Part shown: positions 23,188-34,284 of the stretch, piece after piece
Layout of the letters: the number at the start of each line of letters is the position of its first letter
How positions within the stretch are numbered: position 1 is the stretch's first letter
NCBI RefSeq assembly: GCF_004379335.1
Contig: NZ_CP038013.1
Span: 1,100,643-1,164,642 of the forward strand
Direction of reading: 5' to 3'
DNA from: Spiroplasma gladiatoris
GTDB taxonomy: Bacteria; Bacillota_I; Bacilli_A; Mycoplasmatales; Mycoplasmataceae
DNA: 64,000 bases
Program-made: the position numbers and the translations under genes
Notes under the pieces: generated by a model
Databases searched by the model: none
What the model was told of the DNA's origin: nothing
What the model saw: the letters and a program-made list of their open reading frames with translations, nothing else

Positions 23188-25047
23188 TTATATAAATTTC
23201 AATATAGAGTATTGAGATAAGTATACTTTTATTTTCTCTTTACTACTAAAAGTTTTTGTTGAATAAAAATACAGTTTTATTCCTTGTTTAGAAACAAATT
23301 CATATATATTTTTATCTTTAAATTGATCAGTTGGTTTTGCTTTGCCAACAAATTCTATATGTTCTCCAATAGACTCTTTTTTCTTTAAAAAAATATTTAA
23401 TGGGTCAATTAATAATTGCCCTTTTTCATTAATGCTTTTGTCTGTTATCTTTAATTTCTGTGAAGCTATTTTTAAATATTTTCCATCATAAGAGTATGCT
23501 AATCTATTTTTGTTATGAAAAAAAGTGCTTCCATAAGTATTTCATTTTTGTTTTAATAATTTAGAGAAGTTTGATTCTTCTATTTTACTTTCTCCAACAA
23601 TATACAATCTTTCTTTTAATTTATATATATTTTCTAAACTATTTTCTAAAAAAACAACACAAAATTTTTTGTTTATTTTTTTTAAGTTTTCAACAACTTT
23701 AACAAGTTGGTCACTATCATCGCTAGATAGTTTTTGAAAAACATTGTAGAAAATGATATTGTATTTTTTATAATAAATTGCTTCAAGCAACTGAAAATAA
23801 ATATTATTAATAGAACTAAATTTAAAAAAGTTATTAAACAAACTGAAACTCATTTCAAGTTCTTCCACTGTTGAAGTAATTCATTCATTTGCTTGTGTAG
23901 TAATTTTTTTGATAGCCTGTTTTTGTAAAAGTTTTTGTTGATTAAATTCTTTTTTATCACCATCTACAATTTTGTTTTCTAAAACATATTGATGATACTT
24001 ATGCATAATTTCTACAATTTTTCCTCTAATTGTGATTGATTCATCTAACAAAGCACTAAAAAACATTTTTTCTTGTTTTCTTTTAAATTCAAATCTTTGA
24101 TCTAAAGCTAATTGTCTTCATTTAAATAAACTATCGATTGTCAAAAACTTTTTAAAACTTTTTTCTTCTAATTTAGATAATTCAAACTTAATTTGTTTTT
24201 CTAAACTTTTTAAAATAAATCTATTCTTTGTAAGTTTTCTTTTAATGTTGCTTATTTTAACATCAATTATTTTTAATTGCTTTCTAATAACATAGTTCTG
24301 TTGAATAAAAGAAAGTTCTTTTGCTTTTTTCTTAACACTTTTATCTTTATTGTTTTTTGCATTATATTCACAATTACATAAAGAGTTTAAATCAATAAAA
24401 GAATAAACTTTATCTCATAAACTTTGTAAAAAAGTTTGTAACAATTCTAAATTGGCATTATTTTCCATTAGATAATAGTAGTCTTTTAAAATAATTTTTA
24501 CGTGATCAGGTATTTTATTATTTTCTTTTTCTAAATTTTTATCATTGAATTCAATAATATGTTCTAAGAATTCTTTTAATCACTGTTCTTCAATCTCAAC
24601 AGAGTTTCTAATAAATTTTTTTACCATTTCTTCAACTTTATTTCTCATATTTAAATCAGTTTGATTATTTTTTGAAGTTGAATAAGATAAGTACGTATAT
24701 TTACTATTAATCAAATTTATTTTTGCTTTTGAATAAAAATTATTATTAAATAATAAAGAAATATATAATCAAAGTTTCTCTGGTCATTTTCTTACTAATT
24801 TACTTCCTGGTTTTATTAATGCAACCTTTTTACTTGTTCAATTTTTATTAACTTTATCAAATGTGTCTACTTTAAAAACTCCACTTTTAACTAAATATTT
24901 ACCTTGAAGTATATTTTTAAAGTTTTTAAGTAAAATTTTTTCATTAGAAATTACATTAATAACCTCACCTTGGTTGAGTTCAAAAGTAACATCTTGAGGA
25001 AGTACTTTTTTATTTAGAAATACTGCATTTTTTATTTTAAAACTCAC
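23188..25047 (-). CDS. Degenerate ABC-ATPase-like protein with long helical insert, 619 aa
   Basis: Starts with GTG (GGAGG 9 bases upstream). Residues 1-70 copy the first strands of an ABC ATPase (VTFELNQGEVINVISNEKILLKNFKNILQGKY), but where a Walker A GxxGxGKST should be there is ISNEKILLKN. About 350 Lys/Glu-rich helical residues follow, probably coiled coil. Then LSSDDSDQLVKVVENLKK and KFCVVFLENSLENIYKLKER resemble the Walker B/D-loop/H-loop end of an ABC domain without its Glu and His. An extra domain of about 120 residues ends the protein. ATPase activity is unlikely. Found next to nrnA. Assembled through many TGA-Trp codons. Confidence 0.65.
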
Positions 25048-25200
25048 TGTACCACCTCCGCTTTAAATATTGTATAACAAATCACTTGTAAATAAAAAAC
25101 TCTAATATAATTTAAAAATTAATCAAATAAAAAACCTTTATACCAAATGTAAACTTAACATGAATACAATAGAGATTAAAGGTTATTTTATTTTATGATC

Positions 25201-25482
25201 TTATTTAGATTTAGCTGCTTTATTTGCTTCTTTTTGTTTGTTACTTGCTGCTGCTTTTTCGGCTGCTACAACTTCTTTTTTAGCAAATTTTTCTTTAAAT
25301 TTTTCAACTCTTCCTTCAGCATTTGCAAAACTTTGTTTTCCAGTGTAGTAAGGATGACAATTTGAACATGTATCTACTCTAACTTCTTGTCCTTTTGTAG
25401 ATCCTGAAATAAATTCATTTGAACATGTTGTACATACAAATTTAGTTTCAAAATATTTTGGATGTATTTCTGTTTTTGGCAT
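25201..25482 (-). CDS. rpmE: Ribosomal protein L31, zinc-binding type
   Basis: L31 bridges the two ribosomal subunits. The 93-residue protein has MPKTEIHPKYFETKFVCTTC and DTCSNCHPYYTGKQ. Its CxxC pairs (CTTC, CSNC) mark the zinc-containing form. A Lys/Ala-rich C-terminal extension of about 25 residues (AAEKAAASNKQKEANKAAKSK without clear fold) makes it longer than usual. AAAGGAG precedes the start. Confidence 0.96.
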   Translation of the reverse strand: MPKTEIHPKYFETKFVCTTCSNEFISGSTKGQEVRVDTCSNCHPYYTGKQSFANAEGRVEKFKEKFAKKEVVAAEKAAASNKQKEANKAAKSK

Positions 25483-25594
25483 ATTTTCAACTCCTTTTCA
25501 AAAACTTATCTACTATAGTTCATACAAAAATAATAATACCACATTTTTAAATTAAAAATCTATTTAATAAACAAGTTATAAAATAATATAAAAT

Positions 25595-27493
25595 TTATTT
25601 TTTAAATTTAAACAACATAGAGTTTAAAAGTACTAACAAAGTAGAACAAAACATTATTGCCATACCAAATAAAGGGGTTAATATTCCTGATAAGGCTAAT
25701 GGAATAATAAGTATATTATAAAAAAACGCTCAAAATAAATTTGTTATAAGAATTATTTTAGTTAGTCTGGCAAACTTTATAGCCTCATAAATTAATTCAA
25801 TATTAGGGTTTAGCAAACTAATATCTGCTTCTAAATTTACAAAAAAATGAGAAGAGATTATTGCAATCGATAAGTCTGCTTTTTGAATTGCTAAAACATC
25901 ATTTATTCCATCCCCTACAAAAGCAACTCCTTTTTTTTGTTTTTGAAAATCAGAAATAATTTTGAGTTTACTATTTGGAGTTTGTTGAGCAAACACTTTC
26001 ATATTGCCTAACTCATTAGCAACATCATTTGCAATTAATAAATTATCACCAGTTATCATAACTAATTCATATTTTTTATCATTTAAAATCTTAATAGATG
26101 ATTTCGCATCTTTTCTTAATTTATCTTTAAAAATAATAACTGCAACTACTATATTATTTTTTAAAACAAAAGTTGTTGTTAAGTTGTCTTTTAATTTTGA
26201 TAAATCTATTACTGATTTTATTTGAGAACTCCATTTAAAAGATGGAATGAATTCATATAAATCTTCTTTGTATCTATAAACTCTTGGTTTTTCTTCTACT
26301 AATTGAGAACTTTTATCAATTTTAAAATTAATTTTTCTCAAGTAATTTAAAAATCCATTTGCTAAAGGATGTTTTTGCTGAAGTTGAATTAAACCTATAA
26401 CATTTAAATAATTTTTATCTCCTATAAACTTTTCAACTTCTATTTCTCCTTTTGTTAAAGTACCTGTTTTGTCAAAACAAATTACTTTAATTTTAGCCAT
26501 TCTTTGAAAAGCATCAGGTTTATTAAAGATGACACCTTTTTTTGCCGCTTTAGAAGAACCTATTGCAATAGCTAAAGGAATAGCAATTCCGATTGCACAA
26601 GGACAAGCTGACACCAATACTGTTGTTAACACTTTAAAAGCAGCACTTAAATTACTTACATCAAAATAAAAGTAAGATAATAAAAAACCAAATAGAGAAA
26701 TTATTATTACTAAAGGGGTAAATATTGTAACTAGTAAATCTACTGCTGATTTAAACTTTGATTTTTGAGATTGTACAGATGAAACTTGCATAACTATTTG
26801 TGATAGGTAAGAATTAAACTTTAAGGCTGTTGTTTTTAAAGTTATATCTTCACCTTTATTTACCATTCCAGCAAATACTAAAGCGTTTTTGTAAAAAGTT
26901 TTTACATTGTTTTCTCCATCAATTATTTGTGTGTTAAATAGCGCAAAGTTTGTAATTAGTTCGCCATCTAATGGTATTATTTGATCTTTTTTTACTTTTA
27001 TAATTGACCCTATTTTTATAGAATCTGTACTTACTACACTTTCAACTTCTTTATCATTTATGTATATAGCTTCTTTTGGTTGTATTGACAAAATTGTTTT
27101 TAAGTCTTTTGCAACAACATTATTAAGTCTCTCTGTTATTAAATCTCCTGTTTTTAAAAAAAAATTTATAAAAATACTTGCTTCTATTAAATCCAACGTT
27201 TGATTCATAACTAATTGATAAATAGAATAAAATATTGAAGTTTGTGTAGATAAAAAAACTAAAAAATTCATCCCTGTTTTTTTTCATTTAAATAATTCAA
27301 AATAAGCTTTTTTAATATACTTAAACCCAAATAAATAAGTAGATATAATTGCAATTGTAAATAAAAAATAATTATTATGAGCTATTCTAAATAATATAAA
27401 GTTGTTTTTATTATGAAATAACATACTTATGATAATTCATATACCAATTATTCATAACAAAAATAACATAGTGATGTTAATTTTTTTAGTCAT
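25595..27493 (-). CDS. copA: P1B-type copper-transporting ATPase
   Basis: Heavy-metal P-type ATPase of 632 residues. It has an N-terminal membrane domain, the membrane CPC metal site (SACPCAIGIAIPLA), DKTGTLT (phosphorylated Asp), HP in QQKHPLANGF, and GDGINDV. The CPC and HP motifs point to Cu(+) export. The cytosolic N-terminal HMA domain common in CopA is missing; its job may fall to the separate HMA protein CopZ encoded just upstream, whose stop it overlaps by 8 bases. TGA as Trp is used in the membrane helices. The start at 27493 was chosen as the first ATG inside the overlap. Confidence 0.9.
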
Positions 27494-27704
27494 TTATGAT
27501 TTTGCCTTTGTATCCACTTTTCTTCATTATATTTAAGATTTCTTCTTCGCTTGTTTTAGAAGTATCGTAGTTTATAAATACTTCCTTTAAAGGAATAATA
27601 ACATTGTGACTTATTATATTGATATTTTTAAGTGCTTTTTCTATTGTAATTGCACAAGATGCACAATCTAAACTATCAACTAGTATTTTAATTTGTTTTT
27701 CCAT
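27486..27704 (-). CDS. copZ: Copper chaperone, HMA domain
   Basis: A 72-residue single HMA domain with LDCASCAITIEKAL, the CxxC metal-binding loop and the following helix. It would deliver Cu(+) to the ATPase encoded next, with which it overlaps. A TATAAT-like box lies about 45 bases upstream on the minus strand. I saw no clear CopY or CsoR operator. Confidence 0.9.
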   Translation of the reverse strand: MEKQIKILVDSLDCASCAITIEKALKNINIISHNVIIPLKEVFINYDTSKTSEEEILNIMKKSGYKGKIIND

Positions 27705-27762
27705 AATTTCATCTCTTTCTTTAAGATAATTTTAAATTATATCTTGAAAGTTTTTAAAAATA

Positions 27763-27786
27763 AAAAAATAGGTATTCCTATTTTTC
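27763..27786 (-). terminator. Hairpin terminator after the HTH gene
   Basis: AAAAATAGG/CCTATTTTT around a four-base loop, overlapping the TAG stop of the small HTH gene; T-run on the minus strand. Confidence 0.75.
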
Positions 27787-27951
27787 GTATTTTGTTTTTA
27801 GTGCGTCGCGTCCGCCTTGTTCATATTTTTTAATTCAATTTCTTAAAGACACAACACTAACATTTCTAGTTGGTGCAAAGTTAGACGCTGTAACCCCTGA
27901 CTTTTTAAAATCTTCAATAATTTTAATTTTCTCATCAGCTGTTAAGTGCAT
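27778..27951 (-). CDS. 57-aa helix-turn-helix miniprotein
   Basis: Reads MHLTADEKIKIIEDFKKSG, then VTASNFAPTRNVSVVSLRNW (TGA as Trp) and IKKYEQGGRDALKTKYEK. It resembles the N-terminal HTH of IS3/IS150-type OrfA transposase subunits (KIIEDF...TLRNWIKKYEQGG). No other transposase part or inverted repeat lies nearby. AAGGG about 10 bases upstream supports the ATG at 27951; another in-frame ATG lies 9 bases earlier. It follows fba by 19 bases and shares its terminator, so it is co-transcribed with fba. Confidence 0.7.
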
Positions 27952-27970
27952 TTTATTCATCCCTTGCTAA

Positions 27971-28864
27971 TTATTTAGCTTTACCATCGCAACCAAACAT
28001 TTGAGTTAATTCTACAAAAGTGTTTTTAATAGCTTTGAATCCTGGATTAAACAATTTACGTGGATCAAATCCTTTAGTTGAATCATCAAGGTCTTTTTTC
28101 TCTTCAATGTATTTTCTAGTAGCATCCCTGAAAGCTAATTGTAATTCTGTATTAACATTAATTTTTGAAATCCCAAGACTAATAGCCTTTTTAACTTGAT
28201 CTTGAGGAATTCCTGATCCACCATGTAATACCATTGGCATATTACATGCTTTTTGTAACTCTTCTAATGTATCGAATGATAATCCTGTTCATCAATCTGG
28301 ATATTTACCATGAATATTTCCAATACCGGCTGCCAACATTGAAATACCTGTTTTTGACATTTCTTCGGCTTGTTTTGGATCTCCTAACTCTCCTGATCCA
28401 ACAACTCCGTCTTCTTCTCCACCAATTGAACCAATTTCAGCTTCAACTGAAACTTCGTGATCGTTAGCAAATTTCATTAAATCATTAACTTTTGCTAAGT
28501 TTTCTTCATATGGCAAGTGTGATCCATCAAACATAACTGATGAGTAACCTGCTTCAATACATTTTTTAGCCATTTCTACAGATTGACCGTGATCTAAATG
28601 TAAAGCAACTGGAACTGTAATGTCTAATTCTTCTAATAAACCATTAACCATTCCTACAATTGTTTTCAAACCACCCATATATTTAATTGCTCCTTCTGAA
28701 GTAGCAATAATAACTGGTGTTGATGTTTCTTGAGCAGCTTCTAAAATAGCTTTTGTTCATTCAAGATTGTTAATGTTAAAGTGACCAATTGCGTATTTAC
28801 CTGCATGAGCATCTTTAACCATTTTGCTAGAATTAACTAGCTTTGCATGATATTTTTTAGACAT
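27971..28864 (-). CDS. fba: Class II fructose-1,6-bisphosphate aldolase
   Basis: Cleaves fructose-1,6-bisphosphate to triose phosphates in glycolysis; zinc dependent. The 297-residue protein has ALHLDHGQS (zinc His and catalytic Asp), SSVMFDGSHLPYEEN, VEAEIGSIGGEEDGV, IGNIHGKYPDWWTG (zinc His; two TGA-Trp codons), LHGGSGIP and KINVNTELQ. Length is normal. AGGAGGATT precedes the start at 28864. It is followed by the small HTH gene. Confidence 0.97.
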
Positions 28865-28934
28865 AAAATAATCCTCCTACACATTATTATACAACTATAA
28901 ATTTCTTAATTTAAAGATAATCTAAATTTAAATA

Positions 28935-30530
28935 CTATTGATTTTTGCTTGTTGCTTCTACAAAGCCTTTAAATAACGGGTTTGGTTTGATAGGTCTTGA
29001 AGTAAATTCTGGATGATATTGACAAGCTATGAAAAACTTATGGCTTGGAATTTCAATGATTTCTACAAGATTTTGTTCTTCGAATACTCCTGAAATTACC
29101 ATTCCATTTTTTTCAAAATCTTCAATATAATCGTTATTAAACTCATATCTATGGCGGTGTCTTTCGATCGCTATATCAGAATTATAAAGTTTTTTTGCTA
29201 ATGATCCTTCTTTAAGTTTAGCTTCATATTTTCCTAACCTTAAAGTTCCTCCGATGTTTTTACGATCCTTACCTTCTAAAATATCAATAATCTTGTTGGT
29301 TGTTTCTGGATCTAACTCAGAAGAGTTTGCGTCACAAATTTTTAAAACATTTCTTGCAAACTCAATACAAGCAACCTGCATTCCTAAACATATTCCTAAA
29401 TAAGGAACGTTATTAACTCTTGCATAATTAGCAGTTAATATTTTTCCTTCTACTCCTTCTTCTCCAAATCCACCAGGTACCAAAATACCTTTAGCTCCTT
29501 TTAATTCTTTTTCAATATTTTCTTTTGTTAAATATCTTGAATTCACTCATATGAATTCTATTTTTTTGTGTAATTCAAAACCTGCGATTTTTAAAGATTC
29601 CATAACCGATAAGTATGCATCGCTAAGCTCGACATACTTACCAACAATATGAATTTTAACTTTATCATTTGATAAATTAATATCATTGTTGAACTTCTCT
29701 CAACTTTCCATATTAAGTTCTTGGATTTTTAGATCTAAATGTTTGGCCACAATTTCATGCATTTTGGTTTCTTTTAAAATTAAAGGTATTTTGTAAATTG
29801 AATCACTGTCGGGACAAACAATTACATTAGTTACGGGTATATTACAAAATAATGAAATTTTTTCTTTTAATCTTTGTTGGATTGAACCTTCGGTTCTAGC
29901 AACAATAATATCTGGTTGAATTCCTAAACTTAACATCTCTTTAACAGAGTGTTGAATAGGTTTTGTTTTGTACTCTCCTGAAACTTTTAAAAAAGGTAAC
30001 AATGCAACGTGTATAAACATCACGTTTGCTTTTCCTTTTTCCATTCTTACTTGTCTAATTGCTTCAACAAAAGGTTGTGATTCAATGTCTCCAACCGTTC
30101 CACCAATCTCACTAATTATAATGTCAGCTTTGCTTTTTTCTTCTGCTTGATAAATTTTTTGTTTAATTAAATCAGTGATATGGGGTATTACTTGCACAGT
30201 TTTTCCAAAAAATTGTCCTTTTCTTTCTTTATTTAAAGCTTCTGCATAAATTCTTCCAGCACTTCAAGAAGAGACTTTTGATAGATTTTCATCAATAAAT
30301 CTTTCATAATGACCTAGGTCTAAATCTGTTTCTCCACCATCATCAGTAACAAAAACTTCACCATGCTCAATTGGGTTCATAGTACCTGGGTCAATATTTA
30401 AATAAGGGTCAAATTTTTGCATAAAAACTTTTAGTCCAGAATTTTTTAATAATACTCCTAATGAACTACCCGTAATCCCTTTCCCTAAACCAGATACCAC
30501 ACCACCAGTTATAAAAATATATTTTGCCAT
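28935..30530 (-). CDS. pyrG: CTP synthase
   Basis: Makes CTP from UTP, ATP and glutamine. The 531-residue protein has the synthetase domain ([44 protein letters not shown]) and a glutaminase domain with GICLGMQ (catalytic Cys) and CQYHPEF (His and Glu). TGA is read as Trp three times (KVSSWSAG, MESWEKF, EFIWVNS). It lies downstream of rpoE with a terminator between them, so it has its own start or depends on read-through. Confidence 0.97.
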
Positions 30531-30550
30531 ATTATTCTCCTTTACAAATG

Positions 30551-30578
30551 AAAAAGTAGTTGCTAAAAACTACTTTTT
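30551..30578 (-). terminator. Terminator between rpoE and pyrG
   Basis: An 11-bp perfect stem (AAAAAGTAGTT/AACTACTTTTT) with a six-base loop and a T-run, 5 bases after the rpoE stop. Confidence 0.85.
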
Positions 30579-30582
30579 AAAG

Positions 30583-31053
30583 TTAATCGTCATAATTATC
30601 TTCTAAATCTACTAATGTCATTTCGTCTGAATCCTCATCATCCATTTGATCAAAATCGTCATCGTCATCGTCATCGTAATCTTCTACACTAAGTTTTAAT
30701 TTTGCAGCATCCAACTTGCTAGTTGTATTTGCTTCATCAAACATAGAATCATCTGTTCCTAAATCTAGATCGTCAAATTCTTCTGTAGTTTCAAATTTAT
30801 CCACATAATCATATTGTTTTTTTACATCCTCAAATTTTAAATAATCTCTTAATCCTCATTTTCCTTCAGCCGTTAAAGCGAAGCGATTGTCTAGAACTAA
30901 ATCACTATAAAGCTCTGCAATAATCTCATTCTTTGATCTTTTAGAAGTAGGAATGTCTTTGGATATATTGTTTCATATATCTTCAAAACTAGCATCACCT
31001 TTATTTGAAAGTAAATAATCATATGCTAATTCTATTGTTGGTGTTGTTCCCAT
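30583..31053 (-). CDS. rpoE: RNA polymerase delta subunit
   Basis: Delta is a Gram-positive RNA polymerase accessory subunit that speeds core recycling and destabilises open complexes. The 156-residue protein has an N-terminal HARE-HTH-like domain (PTIELAYDYLLSNKGDASFED...FALTAEGKWGLRDYL; TGA as Trp) and a strongly acidic, disordered C-terminal tail with a run of Asp residues. GGAGG precedes the ATG at 31053. The next gene upstream, an HD hydrolase, ends 20 bases before. Confidence 0.9.
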
Positions 31054-31073
31054 TCAAAATTCCTCCATAAACT

Positions 31074-32264
31074 TTATTTTACATTATCCTTTATAAAAAC
31101 ATACAATATTTTTTCAATATTTCTTGGTACAGATTTTAAAATTTCTGATAATTCGCTTAACTCAAAAATATTTTTATCTTCATCTCTACAAAATAGTATT
31201 TTGTTGTTTTTATCACAATCATAAATTATTAAATCTATATTTTCTATTGTTGTAAAATAATATTTTTGATTTATTTTATCAACAAGATCTTTATATAAAT
31301 TAAGCTGCTTACTTTCAATTGAGTTGGCTACTTTTAAAAACTTACGATTAATAATTCTATTTGCAAAATCCCTTAAAATTTCATCTTCTTCGAATTGTGT
31401 TTTTTTGATTCACTCTATCATTGTATAATCATCTAAACGTAAATAATCTTCAAGATTACACTTTTTTCCTTCTAATAAATCTTTTAAACTGTTAATTACA
31501 TCTTTATTTTTAAACTCATAATTATTGTTGTATAGATCTGTTAGTCTCATAAATCACGATTTTAAAGTATAATCAAATCTAAAACTTACATTATGATGAT
31601 ATATTTGTTTAAACATATAAAATCTACCCAATAAATAGTTTTCAACTGCATATAAAGCTTTTAAACGAAAAACAAGTTTGTTATTGATTATTCTTGCATT
31701 TCTAATTATTCAATCTAAATCTAATTTTGAATAACTAACCCCAGTATTAATTGAATCTCTTAATAAATAATCTAATCTATCTGCATCTAGTTGACTTGAA
31801 ACAAAAGAATTTAAAAGACTATTTTTGTATGTCCCTTCAATAATAGCTACAACATTTTCTGGATTTAACCCATGTTTTTTTAAAACTGCATTAACTTCTG
31901 TTTTTCCTAATATTATATCTGCTGTATATTTTTCGTGAGGTTGAACTGTTGAGATTTTTTCAAAAGTATGACTAAAAGGACCGTGTCCTAAATCATGAAG
32001 CAAACCAGCAATTTGAACAAGTAATTTATCATTATTTGTTATTTGTTTTCCTATATGTACATTATTTAAGAATTTTCCTATAACATGATAAACTCCAATT
32101 GAATGAGAAAATCTTGTATGATTTGCACCAGGAAAAACAAATTGCCCTCCGCCAAGTTGAATAATTCTTCTAAGTCTTTGAAATTCTTTTGTATTAATTA
32201 GTTCTTTAATTACTTCGTCTTTTATTTTTATATCACCGTGAACATTATCTCTTATATATTCCAT
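31074..32264 (-). CDS. HD-domain phosphohydrolase, YwfO/dGTPase-like
   Basis: The 396-residue protein has the HD order of dGTPase-like enzymes: RRIIQLGG, HTRFSHSIGV (first His), LLHDLGHGPFSHTFE (HD pair and following His), and SSQLDADRLDYLLRDS (distal Asp). These ligate two metals and hydrolyse (deoxy)nucleotide phosphates; the exact substrate is not shown. TGA-Trp codons join the C-terminal half. The ATG at 32264 has AGGTGA at 4 bases; a GTG three codons earlier overlaps gltX. It overlaps or abuts gltX and precedes rpoE. Confidence 0.88.
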
Positions 32265-32273
32265 ATCAATCAC

Positions 32274-33710
32274 CTATAATAATGAATCTATATTTTTTAA
32301 AACTTTTTGTTTTCCTAATAGTGATATTGTTTTTGCAAGCTCTGGCCCGTGTTCACTTAATGTTGTAAAAATTCTAATTGGCATAAATAAATCCTTACCT
32401 TTTTTTTCAAAAGTTTTACCTAACATAGAAATAATTTTTTTAATATTGTTTTCTTCAAAGTCTTCTAAGTTTATTAACTCGTTTTTTAAACTTAAAATCA
32501 TTTCTTTATAATCGCTTAAAGTTCCTAAAGTTTCTTTAGTTTGTGCTGAAACTTCTACATCATTAAAAAAAATATCTAAATGCTTATTTATTTGAGAACC
32601 AAACTCTAATTCTTTTTTAAATAACATAAGTACACTATTTAGTCATAATGGTTCTTTATTATCTATATTAAATTTAGATTTATCAATAAATTTTTTAGTA
32701 AATTCTAAATAATTTTCATCACTTAACTTTTTCATTCATTGACTATTAATTCATTTCATTTTAACCATATCAAAAGTACTTGGAGATTTTGAAAATCTTT
32801 TTTCATCAAACATTTTTACAAACTCTTCTTTTGAAAATATTTCTTGTTCACCTTTTGGACTTCATCCAAGTAATGCAATATAATTAAACAAAGCTTCTGG
32901 CAAATATCCTTGCTCACGATATTGTGAAATAAAAAACATTGCGTTTCCACTTCTTTTAGAAAGTTTCTTTTTAGTTTCATCAACTATTAAAGTTAAATGG
33001 CAAAACTTTGGTTCAGTTCAATTAAATGCAGAATAGATTAAACATTGTTTAGGAGTATTTGAAATATGTTCTTCTCCTCTTACAACATGAGTAATTTGCA
33101 TATCATAGTCATCAACTACAACTGCAAAATTATAAGTTGCAATTCCATTTGATTTTAGTATTACAAAGTCACCAATTTCTTTTGAATTAAACTCAACATC
33201 ACCTCTTACAACATCATTAATTTTTATAGCTTGGTCTTCACCAACATTAAATCTTATGTTATAAGGTTTATCTTTTAATTGATCAATATCATTTCTATAT
33301 AAACATTTTTTGCTATATTTAGTAGCTACAATTCCTCTTGCTTCTTGTTCTTCTCTTTCGATTTGTAACTCTTGTGGTGTACAAAAACATTTATAAGCAA
33401 AACCTTTTTCTATAAGCTTCTCTGCAAGTTCTTTATATCTATCAAACTTTTGAGATTGCATATACTTTCCATATTTATCAATAGGTTTTAAAAATGACTC
33501 ATCAGGACTAATGCCTAATCACTCCATATTATCAAACTGTGATTCGATTGCTCCTTCTACGTTTCTTTCAATATCGGTATCTTCAATTCTAACGATAAAA
33601 TCCCCATTGTAATGATGAGCGTAAAGATAATTCATTAAAGCTGTTCTAGTATTACCAATATGTAAAAAGCCAGTTGGTGACGGTGCATATCTTAATCTAA
33701 TTTTTGTCAT
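32274..33710 (-). CDS. gltX: Glutamyl-tRNA synthetase
   Basis: Charges tRNA(Glu) with glutamate. The 478-residue class I synthetase has [11 protein letters not shown] (HIGH motif), [21 protein letters not shown], and KKLSKRSG (KMSKS equivalent). TGA is read as Trp at several points, including LGWSPKGEQE and IWLNS-type positions. The start follows AGGAG and sits directly after ispF (one base apart). If glutaminyl-tRNA is made by amidation, as in most mollicutes, this enzyme may be nondiscriminating, but that cannot be read from the sequence. Confidence 0.96.
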
Positions 33711-33711
33711 T

Positions 33712-34182
33712 TTATTCTCCTTTATAAATTAATACGTTACTATAAACCGTTATAGTTTCATAATTTCTTTTTTCTGTTGATGTTGCTTTAATAGAAATTT
33801 GATTTTCTTTAATTTTAAAAATAGATGCTAAGTTGCTCTTAATTGTTGGTTTGATATCCTTAAGATTAGGTTTTTCTAGCTCAATTAAAACATCGATGTT
33901 TGAAATTAAATAATTATTTTTCTTTAAAAGATTTAGAATGTCATTTACAATTTCTAATGAACTAAAATTTTTTGATTTTGTTTCTTTATTGTAATAAGTT
34001 CCTAAATCTTCTAACCCCATCGCTCCTAAAAAAGCCTCACAAAGTGAGTGCAATAAAACATCTCCATCGCTATAAGCATTGATCATTTTAGGAAAGTTTT
34101 TAAAAACTACACCTCCTAAAACTCCGTTTTTTAATATGAAATTAATTATATGAGTATCTTTTGAAAAACCAATTCTATACAT
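33712..34182 (-). CDS. ispF: 2-C-methyl-D-erythritol 2,4-cyclodiphosphate synthase
   Basis: IspF cyclises CDP-ME 2-phosphate in the MEP isoprenoid pathway. The 156-residue length is normal. The N-terminal FSKDTHI keeps the D-x-H metal ligands. [20 protein letters not shown] keeps SDGDV..H but has Tyr where most have His before [14 protein letters not shown] matches the conserved TTTE cytidine-binding segment. A second MEP gene (ispE) is at 49255. It lies 1 base from gltX, which follows. Confidence 0.88.
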   Translation of the reverse strand: MYRIGFSKDTHIINFILKNGVLGGVVFKNFPKMINAYSDGDVLLHSLCEAFLGAMGLEDLGTYYNKETKSKNFSSLEIVNDILNLLKKNNYLISNIDVLIELEKPNLKDIKPTIKSNLASIFKIKENQISIKATSTEKRNYETITVYSNVLIYKGE

Positions 34183-34246
34183 ATTTACCTCTAAAAAATA
34201 TTATACAACAATTAATTGAAACATTTAAAATACTAGTTTTAAAATA

Positions 34247-34280
34247 AAAAATGTAAAACTGATTTTAGTTTCACATTTTT
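34247..34280 (-). terminator. Terminator after ychF
   Basis: AAAAATGT-AAACT paired with AGTTT-ACATTTTT (one internal mismatch), followed by Ts on the minus strand, 5 bases past the ychF stop. Confidence 0.7.
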
Positions 34281-34284
34281 AAAT

